A DNA stretch of 64,000 nucleotides from Paramagnetospirillum kuznetsovii (lineage in GTDB: Bacteria; Pseudomonadota; Alphaproteobacteria; Rhodospirillales; Magnetospirillaceae). Shown piece by piece: positions 1 to 10,885 of the stretch. The translations under genes and the position numbers were made by a program. The notes beneath the pieces were generated by a model. That model saw nothing but the letters and a program-made list of their open reading frames with translations, searched no databases and had not been told where the DNA came from. The DNA is taken from NCBI RefSeq assembly GCF_003284725.1, contig NZ_PGTO01000015.1, forward strand, positions 21,908 to 85,907. The letters run 5' to 3'. Numbering within the stretch: the stretch's first letter is position 1; each line of letters starts with the position of its first letter.

Positions 1-706
1 CCAGGCCTGCCTTGCGGCGGGCAAGCATGTCATGGTGGAAATCCCCCTGGCCGACAATCTGGCCGACGCCGAGGCGGTGGTCGCGCTTCAGAAGAAGACC
101 GGCCTCGTCGCCATGTGCGGCCATACCCGCCGCTTCAACCCCAGCCATCAGTGGGTCCACAACAAGATCAAGGGTGGAGGCTTCAACATCCAGCAGATGG
201 ATGTGCAGACCTATTTCTTCCGCCGCACCAACATCAACGCCCTGGGCCAGCCGCGCTGCTGGACCGACCATCTGCTGTGGCACCACGCCGCCCATACGGT
301 GGATCTGTTCGCCTATCAGACCGGCGGCGAGATCGTCGCCGCCAACGCGCTGCAAGGCCCGATCCACCCCGAACTGGGCATCGCCATGGATCTGTCCATC
401 CAGTTGAAGAGCAGCACCGGCGCCATCTGCACCCTGTCGCTGTCCTTCAACAACGACGGGCCGCTGGGCACCTTCTTCCGCTATATCGGCGACACCGGCA
501 CCTATATCGCCCGCTACGACGACCTGTTCGACGGCAAGGATGCGGCCATCGACGTCACCAAGGTGGACGTCTCCATGAACGGCATCGAGCTGCAGGATCG
601 CGAGTTCATCGCCGCCATCCGCGAGGGCCGCGAGCCCAATGCCAGCGTCGCCAAGGTGCTGCCGTGCTACCGCACCCTGCATGTCCTCGAACAGCAGTTG
701 ACATAG
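1..706 (+). CDS. ligC: 4-carboxy-2-hydroxymuconate-6-semialdehyde dehydrogenase, N-terminus cut off by window edge
   Basis: The open frame runs in from the left edge (first full codon at base 2) and ends at TAG 704-706. The N-terminal Rossmann part is missing, and about 235 residues of a Gfo/Idh/MocA-type oxidoreductase remain. Recognisable stretches such as VEIPLADN, GHTRRFNPSHQ, WTDHLLWHHAAHTVDLF and SFNNDGPLGTFFRYIGDTG match what I know of LigC from the sphingomonad protocatechuate 4,5-cleavage pathway. LigC oxidises the ring-fission product (as its hemiacetal) with NADP+ to 2-pyrone-4,6-dicarboxylate in the cytoplasm. The ligA, ligB and pobA genes just downstream on the same strand support this strongly. 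Confidence 0.93.
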   Translation, partial: QACLAAGKHVMVEIPLADNLADAEAVVALQKKTGLVAMCGHTRRFNPSHQWVHNKIKGGGFNIQQMDVQTYFFRRTNINALGQPRCWTDHLLWHHAAHTVDLFAYQTGGEIVAANALQGPIHPELGIAMDLSIQLKSSTGAICTLSLSFNNDGPLGTFFRYIGDTGTYIARYDDLFDGKDAAIDVTKVDVSMNGIELQDREFIAAIREGREPNASVAKVLPCYRTLHVLEQQLT

Positions 707-713
707 GCCCGTC

Positions 714-1703
714 ATGCAACAGCGCCGCATCGGACCGTTCGACGTTTCCGCCCTGGGCTTGGGATGCATGAATCTCAGCCATGCCTACGGCACGCCCCCC
801 TCCCCCGAGGCGGCCGAGGCGCTGCTGCTGCGCGCCCTGGACCATGGCGTCACCCTCTTCGACACCGCCGCCCTGTACGGCTTCGGAGCCAACGAGACCC
901 TGGTGGGCCGCGTATTGAAGCCGCACCGTTCCAAGATCGTGCTGGCCAGCAAATGCGGCATGACCGGAATCGACGGCAAGCGGGTCATCGACGGCCGTCC
1001 CGAGACCATCAAGCGCACCTGCGACGAGAGCTTGAAGCGCCTGCAAACCGAGGTCATCGACCTCTACTACCTGCACCGCTGGGACAAGCAGGTGGCCATC
1101 GAGGACAGCGTCGGCGCCCTGGCCGATCTGGTCACGGCGGGCAAGATCAGGGCCATCGGCCTGTCGGAAGTCTCGGCCGCCACCCTGCGGCGCGCCCATG
1201 CGGTCCATCCCATCGCCGCCCTGCAGACGGAATATTCCCTGTGGACCCGCAATCCCGAGATCGCGGTGCTGGATGCCTGCCGCGACCTGGGTGTCGCCTT
1301 CGTCGCCTTCAGCCCGCTGGCCCGCGCCTTCCTGGCCGACGGTCTGCACGACCCCGAGACGGAGCTGGAGGCCAAGGACATCCGCCGCCAGATGCCGCGC
1401 TTCGAGCCCGCCAATTACCGGCGCAACCTCGCCTTGCTGGATGAATACCGCCGCATGGCCGCCGAGATGGGGTGCAGCCCGGCCCAATTGGCCTTGGCTT
1501 GGTTGCTGGCCAAGGGCAGCGACATCATTCCCATACCGGGCACCCGTTCGCCCGACCATCTCGACGACAATCTTGGCAGCCTGGCGGTAAGGCTTGAAGA
1601 GGCGACGATCCGGACACTGGACGCCCTCATCAATCAGAAGACGGTCACAGGGCCGCGATACAACGCGGCGACCCAACAAGAAATCGACACCGAAGAATTC
1701 TAA
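714..1703 (+). CDS. Aldo/keto reductase
   Basis: A 329-residue protein of full family length. The aldo/keto reductase tetrad is visible: D50 and Y55 in FDTAALYG, K80 in LASKCG and H121 in YYLHRWD. The C-terminal IPIPGTRSPDHLDDN segment is the NADP-binding end of the (alpha/beta)8 barrel. It starts with ATG 7 bases after the ligC stop and is followed 22 bases later by ligA, so it lies inside the protocatechuate operon. Its substrate cannot be read from sequence. An aromatic aldehyde or a ring-cleavage intermediate would fit the context, but that is inference. It is not one of the classical lig enzymes. Confidence 0.9.
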   Translation: MQQRRIGPFDVSALGLGCMNLSHAYGTPPSPEAAEALLLRALDHGVTLFDTAALYGFGANETLVGRVLKPHRSKIVLASKCGMTGIDGKRVIDGRPETIKRTCDESLKRLQTEVIDLYYLHRWDKQVAIEDSVGALADLVTAGKIRAIGLSEVSAATLRRAHAVHPIAALQTEYSLWTRNPEIAVLDACRDLGVAFVAFSPLARAFLADGLHDPETELEAKDIRRQMPRFEPANYRRNLALLDEYRRMAAEMGCSPAQLALAWLLAKGSDIIPIPGTRSPDHLDDNLGSLAVRLEEATIRTLDALINQKTVTGPRYNAATQQEIDTEEF

Positions 1704-1725
1704 TTCGAACAACTGGAGGAGCGTC

Positions 1726-2081
1726 ATGACCACCGGAAAGCAAAAGCGGGTGATCCCCGGCACCACCATCTTCGACGGCGATCAGGCCCGCAAGGGCTAT
1801 GCGCTGAACAAGATGTGCTACTCGTTCAACTCCGAGGAAAACCGTCAGGCCTTCCTGGCCGACCGCGACGGCTATTGCGCCAAGTTCGGCCTGAACGAAC
1901 AGCAGAAGAAGGCCGTCTTCGACCTCAATGTGCTCGACATGATCGCGGCCGGGGGCAACGCCTATTTCCTGGCCAAGCTGGGCGGCATCTACAAGCTGGA
2001 CATGCAGGATATCGGCGCCCAGCAGACCGGAATGACCAAGGAGGCCTTCCAGGCCAAACTCATCGCAGCGGGGAAAAACTG

Positions 2082-2082
<1 letters not shown>
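1726..2082 (+). CDS. ligA: Protocatechuate 4,5-dioxygenase, alpha (small) subunit
   Basis: An 118-residue protein with the LigA pattern (IPGTTIFDG, KGYALNKMCYSFNSEENR, NVLDMIAAGGNAYFLAKLGGIY). In the alpha2beta2 extradiol enzyme this subunit caps the active site held by LigB. The frame stays open further upstream, but ATG 1726 is chosen because GGAGGA (1715-1720) lies 5 bases before it and the homologous region begins just after. The stop codon overlaps the ligB start by one base (TGATG at 2080-2084), so the two subunits are probably translationally coupled. Confidence in family and start is high. Confidence 0.95.
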
Positions 2083-4117
<2,035 letters not shown>

Positions 4118-4123
4118 TCGCGG

Positions 4124-5524
4124 CTACTTATCTTTTTCCGCATAGGGATTCTTGCCGCCGCGCACGAACAGGCGGATCGGCACGCCGGGCAGCTTGAAGG
4201 CTTCGCGCAAGCCATTGATCAGGTAGCGGACATAGGATTCCGGCAACTGGTCGGGCTTGGTCGCGAACAGCACGAAGGTCGGCGGCCGCGCCTTGGCCTG
4301 GGTCATGTAGCGGATCTTGTAGCGCCGACCGCCCGGCAGGGCTGGCGGCGGATGCCGGTCGATGACCTCTTCCAGCCAGCGGTTCAACCCGGCGGTGGGA
4401 ATGCGCTTGTTCCAGGTATCCCAGGTCTCGATCACCGCGTCCATCAGCCGGTCGACACCGCGCCCCGTCAGGGCGGACAGGGTGACGGTGGTGATTCCCT
4501 TGGCCTGGGGCAGCGAAGTCTCCAGCCGGTCGCGCAGGCGCTTCAGCGCCGTCTGGGGGTCGTCCACCACATCCCATTTGTTGATGGCGATGACCAGGGC
4601 GCGGCCCTCCTCCACCACCAGACGGGCGATGGTCAGATCCTGCTTGTCGAGAATGGCGGCGGCATCCATCACCAGCACCACAACTTCGGAGCGACGGATG
4701 GATTCGATGGTGTTGCTGACCGACAGCTTTTCGATGGCGTCGCTGATCTGGGCCTTCTTGCGCAGCCCGGCGGTATCGACCAGCTTGACCGGGCGGTCGC
4801 GATGCAGCCATTCCACCGCGATGGCGTCGCGGGTCAGCCCGGCTTCCGGCCCGGTCAGCAGACGATCCTGCCCCAGCAACTGGTTACCCAGAGTCGACTT
4901 TCCCACATTGGGACGCCCCACGATGACCATGGTCAGCGGGCGGCCTGGATCGGGTTCGGCGTCATCGGCCTCGGGTACCGGTTCGGCGAAGAAGTCGTCG
5001 TCCTCGTCCTCGTCGTCCAGGGCACCGGCCTTCTCGGCATAAGGACGCAGAGCCTCGAACAGCTCGTACATGCCCTCGCCGTGCTCGGCCGAGACCGGCA
5101 CCGGTTCGCCCATGCCGAGGCCGTAGGACTCGTAGAGGCCGGGCGCGCCCGCCTTGCCTTCGCATTTATTGGCCACCAGGATCACCGGGGTCGGCAGGCG
5201 GCGAAGATGGTCGGCGAAATGACGGTCCAGCGGCGTGACGCCCGCCCTGGAATCGATCAGCAGCAGGGCCACGTCGGCCTCGCCCACCGCCAGATCGGTC
5301 TGGCGGCGCATGCGGGCCTCGATGCTGTCGCCGCCCTCGTCCTCGAAACCGGCGGTATCGACCACGTGGAAGTCCATTCCCATAAGGCTGGCGCGCCCCT
5401 CGCGGCGGTCGCGGGTGACACCGGGAAGGTCGTGCACGATGGCGAGCTTGCGGCCCACCAGTCGATTGAACAGGGTGGACTTGCCCACATTGGGGCGGCC
5501 GATGATGGCGACGGTGAACGGCAT
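4124..5524 (-). CDS. der: Ribosome-assembly GTPase Der (EngA)
   Basis: A 466-residue protein with two tandem TrmE-Era-EngA GTPase domains followed by a KH-like RNA-binding domain. P-loops GRPNVGKST appear at residues 9-17 and 203-211, with DTAG switch motifs after each. The guanine-specificity motif reads NKCE in domain 1 (119-122) and NKWD in domain 2. An acidic linker (about 170-192) separates the domains. Der binds the 50S subunit late in assembly. It lies downstream of bamB on the same strand, an order seen in many proteobacteria. Nothing is missing. Confidence 0.97.
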   Translation of the reverse strand: MPFTVAIIGRPNVGKSTLFNRLVGRKLAIVHDLPGVTRDRREGRASLMGMDFHVVDTAGFEDEGGDSIEARMRRQTDLAVGEADVALLLIDSRAGVTPLDRHFADHLRRLPTPVILVANKCEGKAGAPGLYESYGLGMGEPVPVSAEHGEGMYELFEALRPYAEKAGALDDEDEDDDFFAEPVPEADDAEPDPGRPLTMVIVGRPNVGKSTLGNQLLGQDRLLTGPEAGLTRDAIAVEWLHRDRPVKLVDTAGLRKKAQISDAIEKLSVSNTIESIRRSEVVVLVMDAAAILDKQDLTIARLVVEEGRALVIAINKWDVVDDPQTALKRLRDRLETSLPQAKGITTVTLSALTGRGVDRLMDAVIETWDTWNKRIPTAGLNRWLEEVIDRHPPPALPGGRRYKIRYMTQAKARPPTFVLFATKPDQLPESYVRYLINGLREAFKLPGVPIRLFVRGGKNPYAEKDK

Positions 5525-5539
5525 GAGGTTTTGCTTAGC

Positions 5540-5553
5540 CCCCGAAACCGGGG
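5540..5553 (-). terminator. Small GC hairpin between bamB and der
   Basis: CCCCG and CGGGG face each other across a 4-base loop just after the bamB stop. There is no T-run, so it may only partly reduce read-through, or process the transcript between bamB and der. This is a weak call. Confidence 0.3.
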
Positions 5554-5561
5554 TGCTCCTT

Positions 5562-6893
5562 TTAACGATAAGCGACGAGGTCGGCGTCGTCGGTCAGGAA
5601 ATACAGGGTGCCGTTGGCCACGATGGGAGAGATGCTGACCCCGTCGGGGGCTTCCTCCCAGCCCAGCATATCGCCGGAATAGGGCGACAGCGACACCAGC
5701 TTGCCGTCGGATGAGCCCACGATCAGACGATCCGAGGCCAGCACCGGACCGGACCACAGGATACGGCCTTCCTTGTCCTTGGGCTTTTGCCAGCTCTGCA
5801 TCTGGGTCACCCAATTGATGCGGCCGGTCTTGGCCTCCAGCGCCACCACTTCGTTGTTGTTGGTGATGAGAAAGAGGTAATCACCGCCGATCCACGGGCT
5901 TTGAACCCCGCCGATTTCCTTTTCCCACAGCCGCCGCCCGGTCCGCAGGTCAAGGCAGACCATCAGGTCGCCGTTGCCGATGGCATAGACACGGCCGCGA
6001 TCGATCACGGGACGGCCGCGAATATCCATCAGGGCGCCCACATTCTCGGTGCGGCGAATGGTGATCAGCGAGTCCTGCCAAATGACGCCGCCGTTTTCCA
6101 CCTTCAGGGCGAACAGCTCGCCCGAGGTATAGGGCACCACCACCACATTGCCGTCCACCGCCGGAGAGTTGCCCGCCAGCAGTCCGGTGACTTCGGAGAT
6201 GCCGGAATGGGTCCACAGCAGGCTGCCATCCTCGGCGGCCAGGGCATGGGTCTGGTTGTCCACCGTCACGGCGAAGACGCGGCCGCCGCGAACGGTAGGA
6301 GCGCCGCGCATGGGGCCCGACACCGACTGACGCCAGTCGATCTTGCCGGTCCGCGCGTCCAGCGCCACCACCTGGGCGAAGCCAGTGGCGACGAAAACCT
6401 GTCCGTCCTCATAGGCGAGGCCGCCACTGGTATAGGAGTCGGAGGTATCCTTGGGGGTGATGTCCACCTTCCACAACCGCTTGCCGGTCCCGGCATCGAA
6501 GGCACTGACCTCGGACGAGGAATCGACGGCGAACAGCTTGCCTTCGGCCATGATGGGCTGTGCCAGCAACTTGCGGCGCTTGCCCGAACCGTCGCCGATG
6601 CTGCTGCTCCAAGCCTGGCGCAGCGAGTCAGCCACCACGGTGTGGTGCATGGCGTGGTTGGAATAGCCACCGGCCTGGGGCCAGTCGTCATTGTCCTCGG
6701 GCGGCGGCAGCACGATCTTGCCCACCGGGCCGGAAATCTCGGGCTCGGCGATCTTCTCGCGGGCGAGGATGCTGATACGCTTGCCGGGCAGCGGCGGCGG
6801 CTTGTTCTCGCCCAGCCAACTGTCGCAGGCGGACAGCGCCATCACTGCGATCAAGACTCCGACGATCCGGCGCGGCATGACGCACATCCCCAT
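5562..6893 (-). CDS. bamB: Outer-membrane assembly lipoprotein BamB
   Basis: A 443-residue lipoprotein. The hydrophobic segment [13 protein letters not shown] ends in a lipobox with lipidated C23. The rest is an eight-bladed PQQ-type beta-propeller, shown by repeats such as [33 protein letters not shown] and [10 protein letters not shown]. BamB is the periplasmic scaffold of the Bam complex that inserts outer-membrane proteins. AGGAG lies 10 bases ahead of ATG 6893; a second ATG at residue 6 would give a more ordinary signal peptide and cannot be excluded. It sits between the yfgM-like gene (6-base gap) and der, most likely one operon. Confidence 0.93.
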   Translation of the reverse strand: MGMCVMPRRIVGVLIAVMALSACDSWLGENKPPPLPGKRISILAREKIAEPEISGPVGKIVLPPPEDNDDWPQAGGYSNHAMHHTVVADSLRQAWSSSIGDGSGKRRKLLAQPIMAEGKLFAVDSSSEVSAFDAGTGKRLWKVDITPKDTSDSYTSGGLAYEDGQVFVATGFAQVVALDARTGKIDWRQSVSGPMRGAPTVRGGRVFAVTVDNQTHALAAEDGSLLWTHSGISEVTGLLAGNSPAVDGNVVVVPYTSGELFALKVENGGVIWQDSLITIRRTENVGALMDIRGRPVIDRGRVYAIGNGDLMVCLDLRTGRRLWEKEIGGVQSPWIGGDYLFLITNNNEVVALEAKTGRINWVTQMQSWQKPKDKEGRILWSGPVLASDRLIVGSSDGKLVSLSPYSGDMLGWEEAPDGVSISPIVANGTLYFLTDDADLVAYR

Positions 6894-6899
6894 GGGTGT

Positions 6900-7583
6900 T
6901 CAGCTCCTGGCGCGTTGGCTGGTGGCCGCCAACATTTCGGCGGCGCGGGTCCGAAGTCCCTGCGGCGCGGCGGCATCCTCGGCGATTTTCGCGAATAGGT
7001 CGGCGGCGCGGGCATCGTCGCCGCGCTTCAATGCCGTCAGCGCCTGAATTTCACGGGCGGAATGGCGCCAGGAACTTGATTCGGCGGCCAGCGGCTCCAG
7101 CGACTTGTCCAGCGCCGCCGGATCGGCGGTATCGACCACCAGATAAGCGGCCCGGATGGTGGCCATGTCGCGATAGACCTTGTCCACGCCGGAATCGGCC
7201 GCCAAGCGCTGATAGAGCGCGGCGGCGCCCAGGAAGTCGCCCGCCTGCTGCTTCAGATCGGCCAGACGCATATCCGCCAGGGCGCGATAGCCCTTGGTTC
7301 CATCGGATTTGAGCTTTTCCAGCGTCTCGGTGGCCTCGTCCTTGCGGCCCTGTTCCGCCAGACCGGCCGCTTCCGCATAGCGCAATGACGACGCCTGACG
7401 CTGCTTGAGGTCGTAGGAGGTCCAGCCCTGCCAACCGGCCACGGCCAGCACGATGGCCACGGCACCGCCGGTGATCAGGCTGCCGTACTTCTTCCACGTC
7501 TGCTCAAGTTGTTCCTGCCTGAGGTCTTCGTCGACTTCCTTGATCAGGAGGTCGGTGGCGGCATCATCGGTCTTGTCGGTCAA
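6900..7583 (-). CDS. YfgM-like tetratricopeptide membrane protein
   Basis: A 227-residue protein with a cytoplasmic N-terminus (about 1-34), one membrane helix (about 35-52, SLITGGAVAIVLAVAGWQGW) and a periplasmic TPR-like region. The pattern DLLIKEVDEDLRQEQLEQTWKKYG is typical of the YfgM family, an accessory subunit of the SecYEG translocon that hands proteins to periplasmic chaperones. The proposed partnership with BamB follows from the shared operon, as in E. coli. It starts at ATG 7583, about 155 bases from the divergent SemiSWEET gene, so the operon promoter should lie in that gap. Confidence 0.85.
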   Translation of the reverse strand: MTDKTDDAATDLLIKEVDEDLRQEQLEQTWKKYGSLITGGAVAIVLAVAGWQGWTSYDLKQRQASSLRYAEAAGLAEQGRKDEATETLEKLKSDGTKGYRALADMRLADLKQQAGDFLGAAALYQRLAADSGVDKVYRDMATIRAAYLVVDTADPAALDKSLEPLAAESSSWRHSAREIQALTALKRGDDARAADLFAKIAEDAAAPQGLRTRAAEMLAATSQRARS

Positions 7584-7738
7584 GAATCACTCTCCCTCGG
7601 GCTCGGCCTACGCGGCACCCGCGCCGTAAGATAGTCCGTGCGACGCCCCTTGGCAAACAGGGGATTCGACGAAGCGTATTGACGCCGTCCAAGCGACCGG
7701 CTACCCCGGCGGACGATCCGGCCACCTTGGAGCCCGCT

Positions 7739-8011
7739 ATGTCCTGGCCCACCCCCATCGACCTGCTTGGCGCGGCCGCCGGAATTCTGACCACCGCGTC
7801 CTTCGTACCCCAGGTGCTCAAGACCCTGCGATCCGGCCAAACCCGCGATATTTCGCTGGCCATGTGGCTGGCGTTCTGCACCGGCGTGGCTTTGTGGACG
7901 ATCTACGGACTCCTGCTCGGCGCATGGCCCATCGTGGCCGCCAACATCCCTACCCTTGTCCTGGCCGGCACCATCCTGGTGCTGAAGATCCGCAACCTGC
8001 GCAAGGAGTGA
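7739..8011 (+). CDS. SemiSWEET-type PQ-loop transporter
   Basis: A 90-residue, three-helix membrane protein with one PQ-loop repeat: ILTTASFVPQVLKTLRSG, then LAMWLAFCTGVALWTIYGLL and a third helix IPTLVLAGTILVLK. SemiSWEETs dimerise into small sugar uniporters, so the likely substrate is a mono- or disaccharide, though this is not provable from sequence. ATG 7739 is preferred over an upstream ATG at 7679 because the first helix begins within a few residues. The stop abuts the pyrE stop (convergent, no gap). Confidence 0.85.
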   Translation: MSWPTPIDLLGAAAGILTTASFVPQVLKTLRSGQTRDISLAMWLAFCTGVALWTIYGLLLGAWPIVAANIPTLVLAGTILVLKIRNLRKE

Positions 8012-8704
8012 CTACTCCTTGCGGCCGCCGTGCAGACCGGACCATTGCACCGGATCATGCAGGAAGGAGCGGACTTCTTCCACGGCACGGCGGTCGAACT
8101 GGCCTTCTTCCTCGACCACTTCCAGCACGTCCCACCAATTGCACAGATAGCCCATGCTGACGCCGATCTCTTCCAGGCTCTTCAGGGCGCCGGGGAAGAC
8201 GCCGTAGAAGAACACCACGAAGGAATGATCCACCTTGGCGCCCGCCTGGCGCAGGGCGTTGACGAAATTGACCTTGGAGGCGCCGTCCGAGGCGAGATCC
8301 TCCACCAGCACCACCCGGTCGCCGTCCTTGAAGTCGCCTTCGATCTGGGCGTTGCGGCCGAAACCCTTCGGCTTCTTGCGGATGTAGAGCATGGGCAGCG
8401 CCAGCCGGTCGGACACCCAGGCGGCATAGGGAATGCCCGCCGTCTCGCCGCCCGCGATGGCGTCGGAGGATTCGTAGCCCACCTCGCGCAGGATGGCCGC
8501 CGACATCAGCTCGCTGATCTTGGCCCGGGCGCGGGGAAACGAGATCACCTTGCGGCAATCCACATAGACCGGGCTGGCCCAGCCCGAGGTCAGGATATAG
8601 GGCTCTTCCGGGCGGAAATTGACCGCCTTGATCTCCAGCAGAATGCGCGCCGTGGTCAGCGCCGCCTGCTTCTGCTCGGGGGTACGGGAAACGGTTTGTG
8701 CCAT
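8012..8704 (-). CDS. pyrE: Orotate phosphoribosyltransferase
   Basis: A 230-residue enzyme of de novo pyrimidine synthesis that joins orotate to PRPP. The PRPP-binding motif is RVVLVEDLASDGAS, an alphaproteobacterial-looking variant of the common VEDVITTGGS form. SGWASPVYVDCRKVISFPRAR is the N-terminal substrate region. ATG 8704 (MAQTVSRTPEQ) is chosen over an ATG 14 codons upstream because GAGAGGG lies about 11 bases before it and homology starts there. It stands alone and converges with the SemiSWEET gene. The longer start at 8746 remains possible. Confidence 0.93.
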   Translation of the reverse strand: MAQTVSRTPEQKQAALTTARILLEIKAVNFRPEEPYILTSGWASPVYVDCRKVISFPRARAKISELMSAAILREVGYESSDAIAGGETAGIPYAAWVSDRLALPMLYIRKKPKGFGRNAQIEGDFKDGDRVVLVEDLASDGASKVNFVNALRQAGAKVDHSFVVFFYGVFPGALKSLEEIGVSMGYLCNWWDVLEVVEEEGQFDRRAVEEVRSFLHDPVQWSGLHGGRKE

Positions 8705-8819
8705 GTTCTGAGCCCTCTCGCCTAGCCGCTCGTGGCCATCGGCCACAAAACAGTTTTTTCATCTGGGCTCTATAGGCACAATCGCGGTTTCCTGCAAGAT
8801 GACAACACAAGGAATCGCA

Positions 8820-9599
8820 ATGTCCGACGTGATCCAGACCAGCCGCGACGGCGCCATCGCCACCGTGACCCTGAACCGTCCCGACCGCATGAATGCCCTG
8901 AATCTCCCCATGTGGCGCGGACTGACCGAGGCTTTTACCGCCATCGCCGCCGACACGTCGATCCATGTGGTCATCCTGCGCGGCGCCGGTGACAAGGCCT
9001 TCGCGCCCGGCGCCGATATCGAGGAATTCGACACGCTGCGGGCCAATGCCGATCAGGCCAAGGCCTATGACGTCATCATGCGCGGCGCATTGAACGCGGT
9101 GCGCGCCTGTCCGCAGCCGGTGGTCGCCGCCATCTGGGGGCCTTGCGTCGGCGGCGCCCTGGAACTGGCCACCTGCTGCGACCTGCGCATCTCGGCCAGG
9201 TCGGGCAAGTTCGGGGTTCCCATCAACAAGATCTCGGTGGTGATGGCCTATCCCGAACTGGCGTCCATCCATCGGGTGGTCGGCCCCGCCGTGGCGCTGG
9301 AAATCCTGTTGGAAGGCCGGGTGTTCGACGCCGACGAGGCCTTCGCCAAGGGTCTGGTCAACCGGGTGGTCGAGGATGCCGCCATGGAGGCCGAGATTGC
9401 CGCCACCGCCAAGCGCATCGCCGCCGGGGCGCCGCTGGCCAATCGCTGGCACAAGGCCTTCATCGCGCGCCTGGACGATCCCAAGCCGGTCTCGGATGCG
9501 GAATTGGACGAGTGCTATCGCTTCTTGTCCACCAAGGACTATGCCGAGGGACTGGCCGCCTTTCGCGCCAAGCGCAAGCCGGTCTTCACCGCGGAATAG
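8820..9599 (+). CDS. Enoyl-CoA hydratase/isomerase (crotonase) family protein
   Basis: A 259-residue crotonase-fold protein. The oxyanion-hole segments AFAPGADIEEF and WGPCVGGALELATCCDLRI are clear, and the first catalytic Glu sits in GALELA. The position usually holding the second catalytic Glu (PE in the FxxPE region) reads FGVPINKISVVMAYPEL, with Ile in its place, so ordinary hydratase activity is doubtful and isomerase, hydrolase or lyase chemistry is possible. ATG 8820 has AAGGA about 7 bases ahead; another in-frame ATG at 8799 lacks a good site. It is monocistronic. Repeat DNA follows immediately. Confidence 0.85.
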   Translation: MSDVIQTSRDGAIATVTLNRPDRMNALNLPMWRGLTEAFTAIAADTSIHVVILRGAGDKAFAPGADIEEFDTLRANADQAKAYDVIMRGALNAVRACPQPVVAAIWGPCVGGALELATCCDLRISARSGKFGVPINKISVVMAYPELASIHRVVGPAVALEILLEGRVFDADEAFAKGLVNRVVEDAAMEAEIAATAKRIAAGAPLANRWHKAFIARLDDPKPVSDAELDECYRFLSTKDYAEGLAAFRAKRKPVFTAE

Positions 9600-9622
9600 G
9601 GGGGGGCGAAATAGGGGGGCCT

Positions 9623-9717
9623 GCGGGCAGGATGCCCGCGCTCCAAAAGAGGCAAGCGGGCAGGATGCCCGCGCTCCGAACGAGGCAAGCGTGCCGGAGC
9701 GCGGGCGTCTCGCCCGC
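9623..9717. repeat. Family A palindromic repeats (two direct copies, one inverted)
   Basis: Copies lie at 9623-9644, 9656-9677 and, inverted, 9696-9717. The core of the inverted copy is GAGCGCGGGCGTCTCGCCC; the first two differ in the middle (CAGGAT for CGAGAC on the complementary reading). Each copy is itself nearly palindromic and could form a hairpin. The block fills the gap between the crotonase gene and the next gene, whose stop codon lies 4 bases past the block. Matching copies occur near 29.4, 42.4 and 53.6 kb. Confidence 0.85.
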
Positions 9718-9720
9718 ACC

Positions 9721-10806
9721 TCACCCCCGCACCGCGCCTTCGGTGAGGCCGACCAGGGCCTTCAACTCGGTGCGGGAATTGACGTTGCGCTTGCGCATGC
9801 GACCGGCGACGGCTTCCACCATTTGGGCCTTGCCGGGCATGCCGAACACCTGATTGAAGACGTTGCGGCCCATCACCCGATAGGCGGTGGACAGGCACAC
9901 CGCCGCCTGGACCGTGGACAGCGACAGCCCGGCGAACAGTTCGGAACGAACCGTCTCGTTGACTCCGGCCAGGGCGGCGACCATCTCGCGCATCTCGTGG
10001 CCGCTGCGGCTTCCCAGCACCTCGACCGCCTTCTTGTCGGTCATGGCTTCCCACCAGAACTCTTCCTGCGGCGTCCCCGAGAAGGACTGCACCGAGGCCA
10101 CCGGCATGAAGGCGCCGCCGCGACGGGCGACCACCGTGGCCGATTGGGCGGGGGCACCGACCTCGAAGCGGGGCGGCAGCGGCGGCCGCGTCGCGGGAAG
10201 CCCATGGGACGGAGGGGGCGACGACCAGCCCGAGGCGGCGGCGGTAATGGCGTCCAACAGCTCAGCCTCGCGCACGTCAAGGATGCGCGGCCCCATTTCC
10301 AACACCTTTTCCACCGGCATGGGGGCGTAATGGGGCACCAAAGGCACCTGCCAGTCGTGGATCAGGTATTCGTTCATGGCCTGATACATGCGCCCGGCCC
10401 GCGACTTCGGATCATTGGGATCGCCGCCCAAGGTCTCCTTGAAGTGACGCTTGGCATGGGTGCGCACGATCATGGCGATGATGTCGTGAACGGAACGGCC
10501 GCAGCGAAGCTGCACGAAGTCGTCGTTGACCGGACGGCCGCGCGCGTCCACCAGCAGCGAGCGGAACTGGTCGCGGTGGCGGCGGAAGATCAGGATGCAG
10601 CCGTGCAGCAGTTCCGAACTGGCCATCACGGTGTCGTAGAAGTCCGGCCCGGCGATATCGCCGAAGGCCGGGACCAGCGCGCGGAAGATTTCGGCAACCG
10701 GTCCCTTCAGCGTCTCGTTGATGAAGCGGATGGCATCGCCATGGCCAAGCACCTTATCGGTTCGGCCAACGGTCACTCTCTTCGAGGCGACGTCGTCGCG
10801 AGGCAT
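9721..10806 (-). CDS. Conserved-looking protein of unknown function
   Basis: A 361-residue protein I do not recognise. It has no signal peptide or membrane helix. Two folded parts, about 1-190 and 235-361, are joined by a Pro/Ser-rich linker (SSPPPSHGLPATRPPLPPR). The first part contains VHDIIAMIVRTHAKRHFKETLGG and a decameric run ending in RAGRMYQAMNEYLIHDW; the second ends in a basic stretch, GRMRKRNVNSRTELKALVG, which resembles the C-terminal helices of LuxR-type DNA-binding domains, although that is only an impression. It is flanked by repeat DNA downstream and by a hybrid kinase gene on the same strand upstream (79-base gap). Confidence 0.75.
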   Translation of the reverse strand: MPRDDVASKRVTVGRTDKVLGHGDAIRFINETLKGPVAEIFRALVPAFGDIAGPDFYDTVMASSELLHGCILIFRRHRDQFRSLLVDARGRPVNDDFVQLRCGRSVHDIIAMIVRTHAKRHFKETLGGDPNDPKSRAGRMYQAMNEYLIHDWQVPLVPHYAPMPVEKVLEMGPRILDVREAELLDAITAAASGWSSPPPSHGLPATRPPLPPRFEVGAPAQSATVVARRGGAFMPVASVQSFSGTPQEEFWWEAMTDKKAVEVLGSRSGHEMREMVAALAGVNETVRSELFAGLSLSTVQAAVCLSTAYRVMGRNVFNQVFGMPGKAQMVEAVAGRMRKRNVNSRTELKALVGLTEGAVRG

Positions 10807-10885
10807 GCCTGTTTATCCCAAATTTACTACAGACTAAGCCAGAACGCGTATGCAAACAATCGACTTTTGTTGACAAGTTGTTCAC

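Noticed and set aside
9601..9720. CRISPR array suggested by repeated GC-rich units
   Set aside because: The units are only 22 bases, palindromic, irregularly spaced and partly inverted, without equal-length spacers or cas genes.
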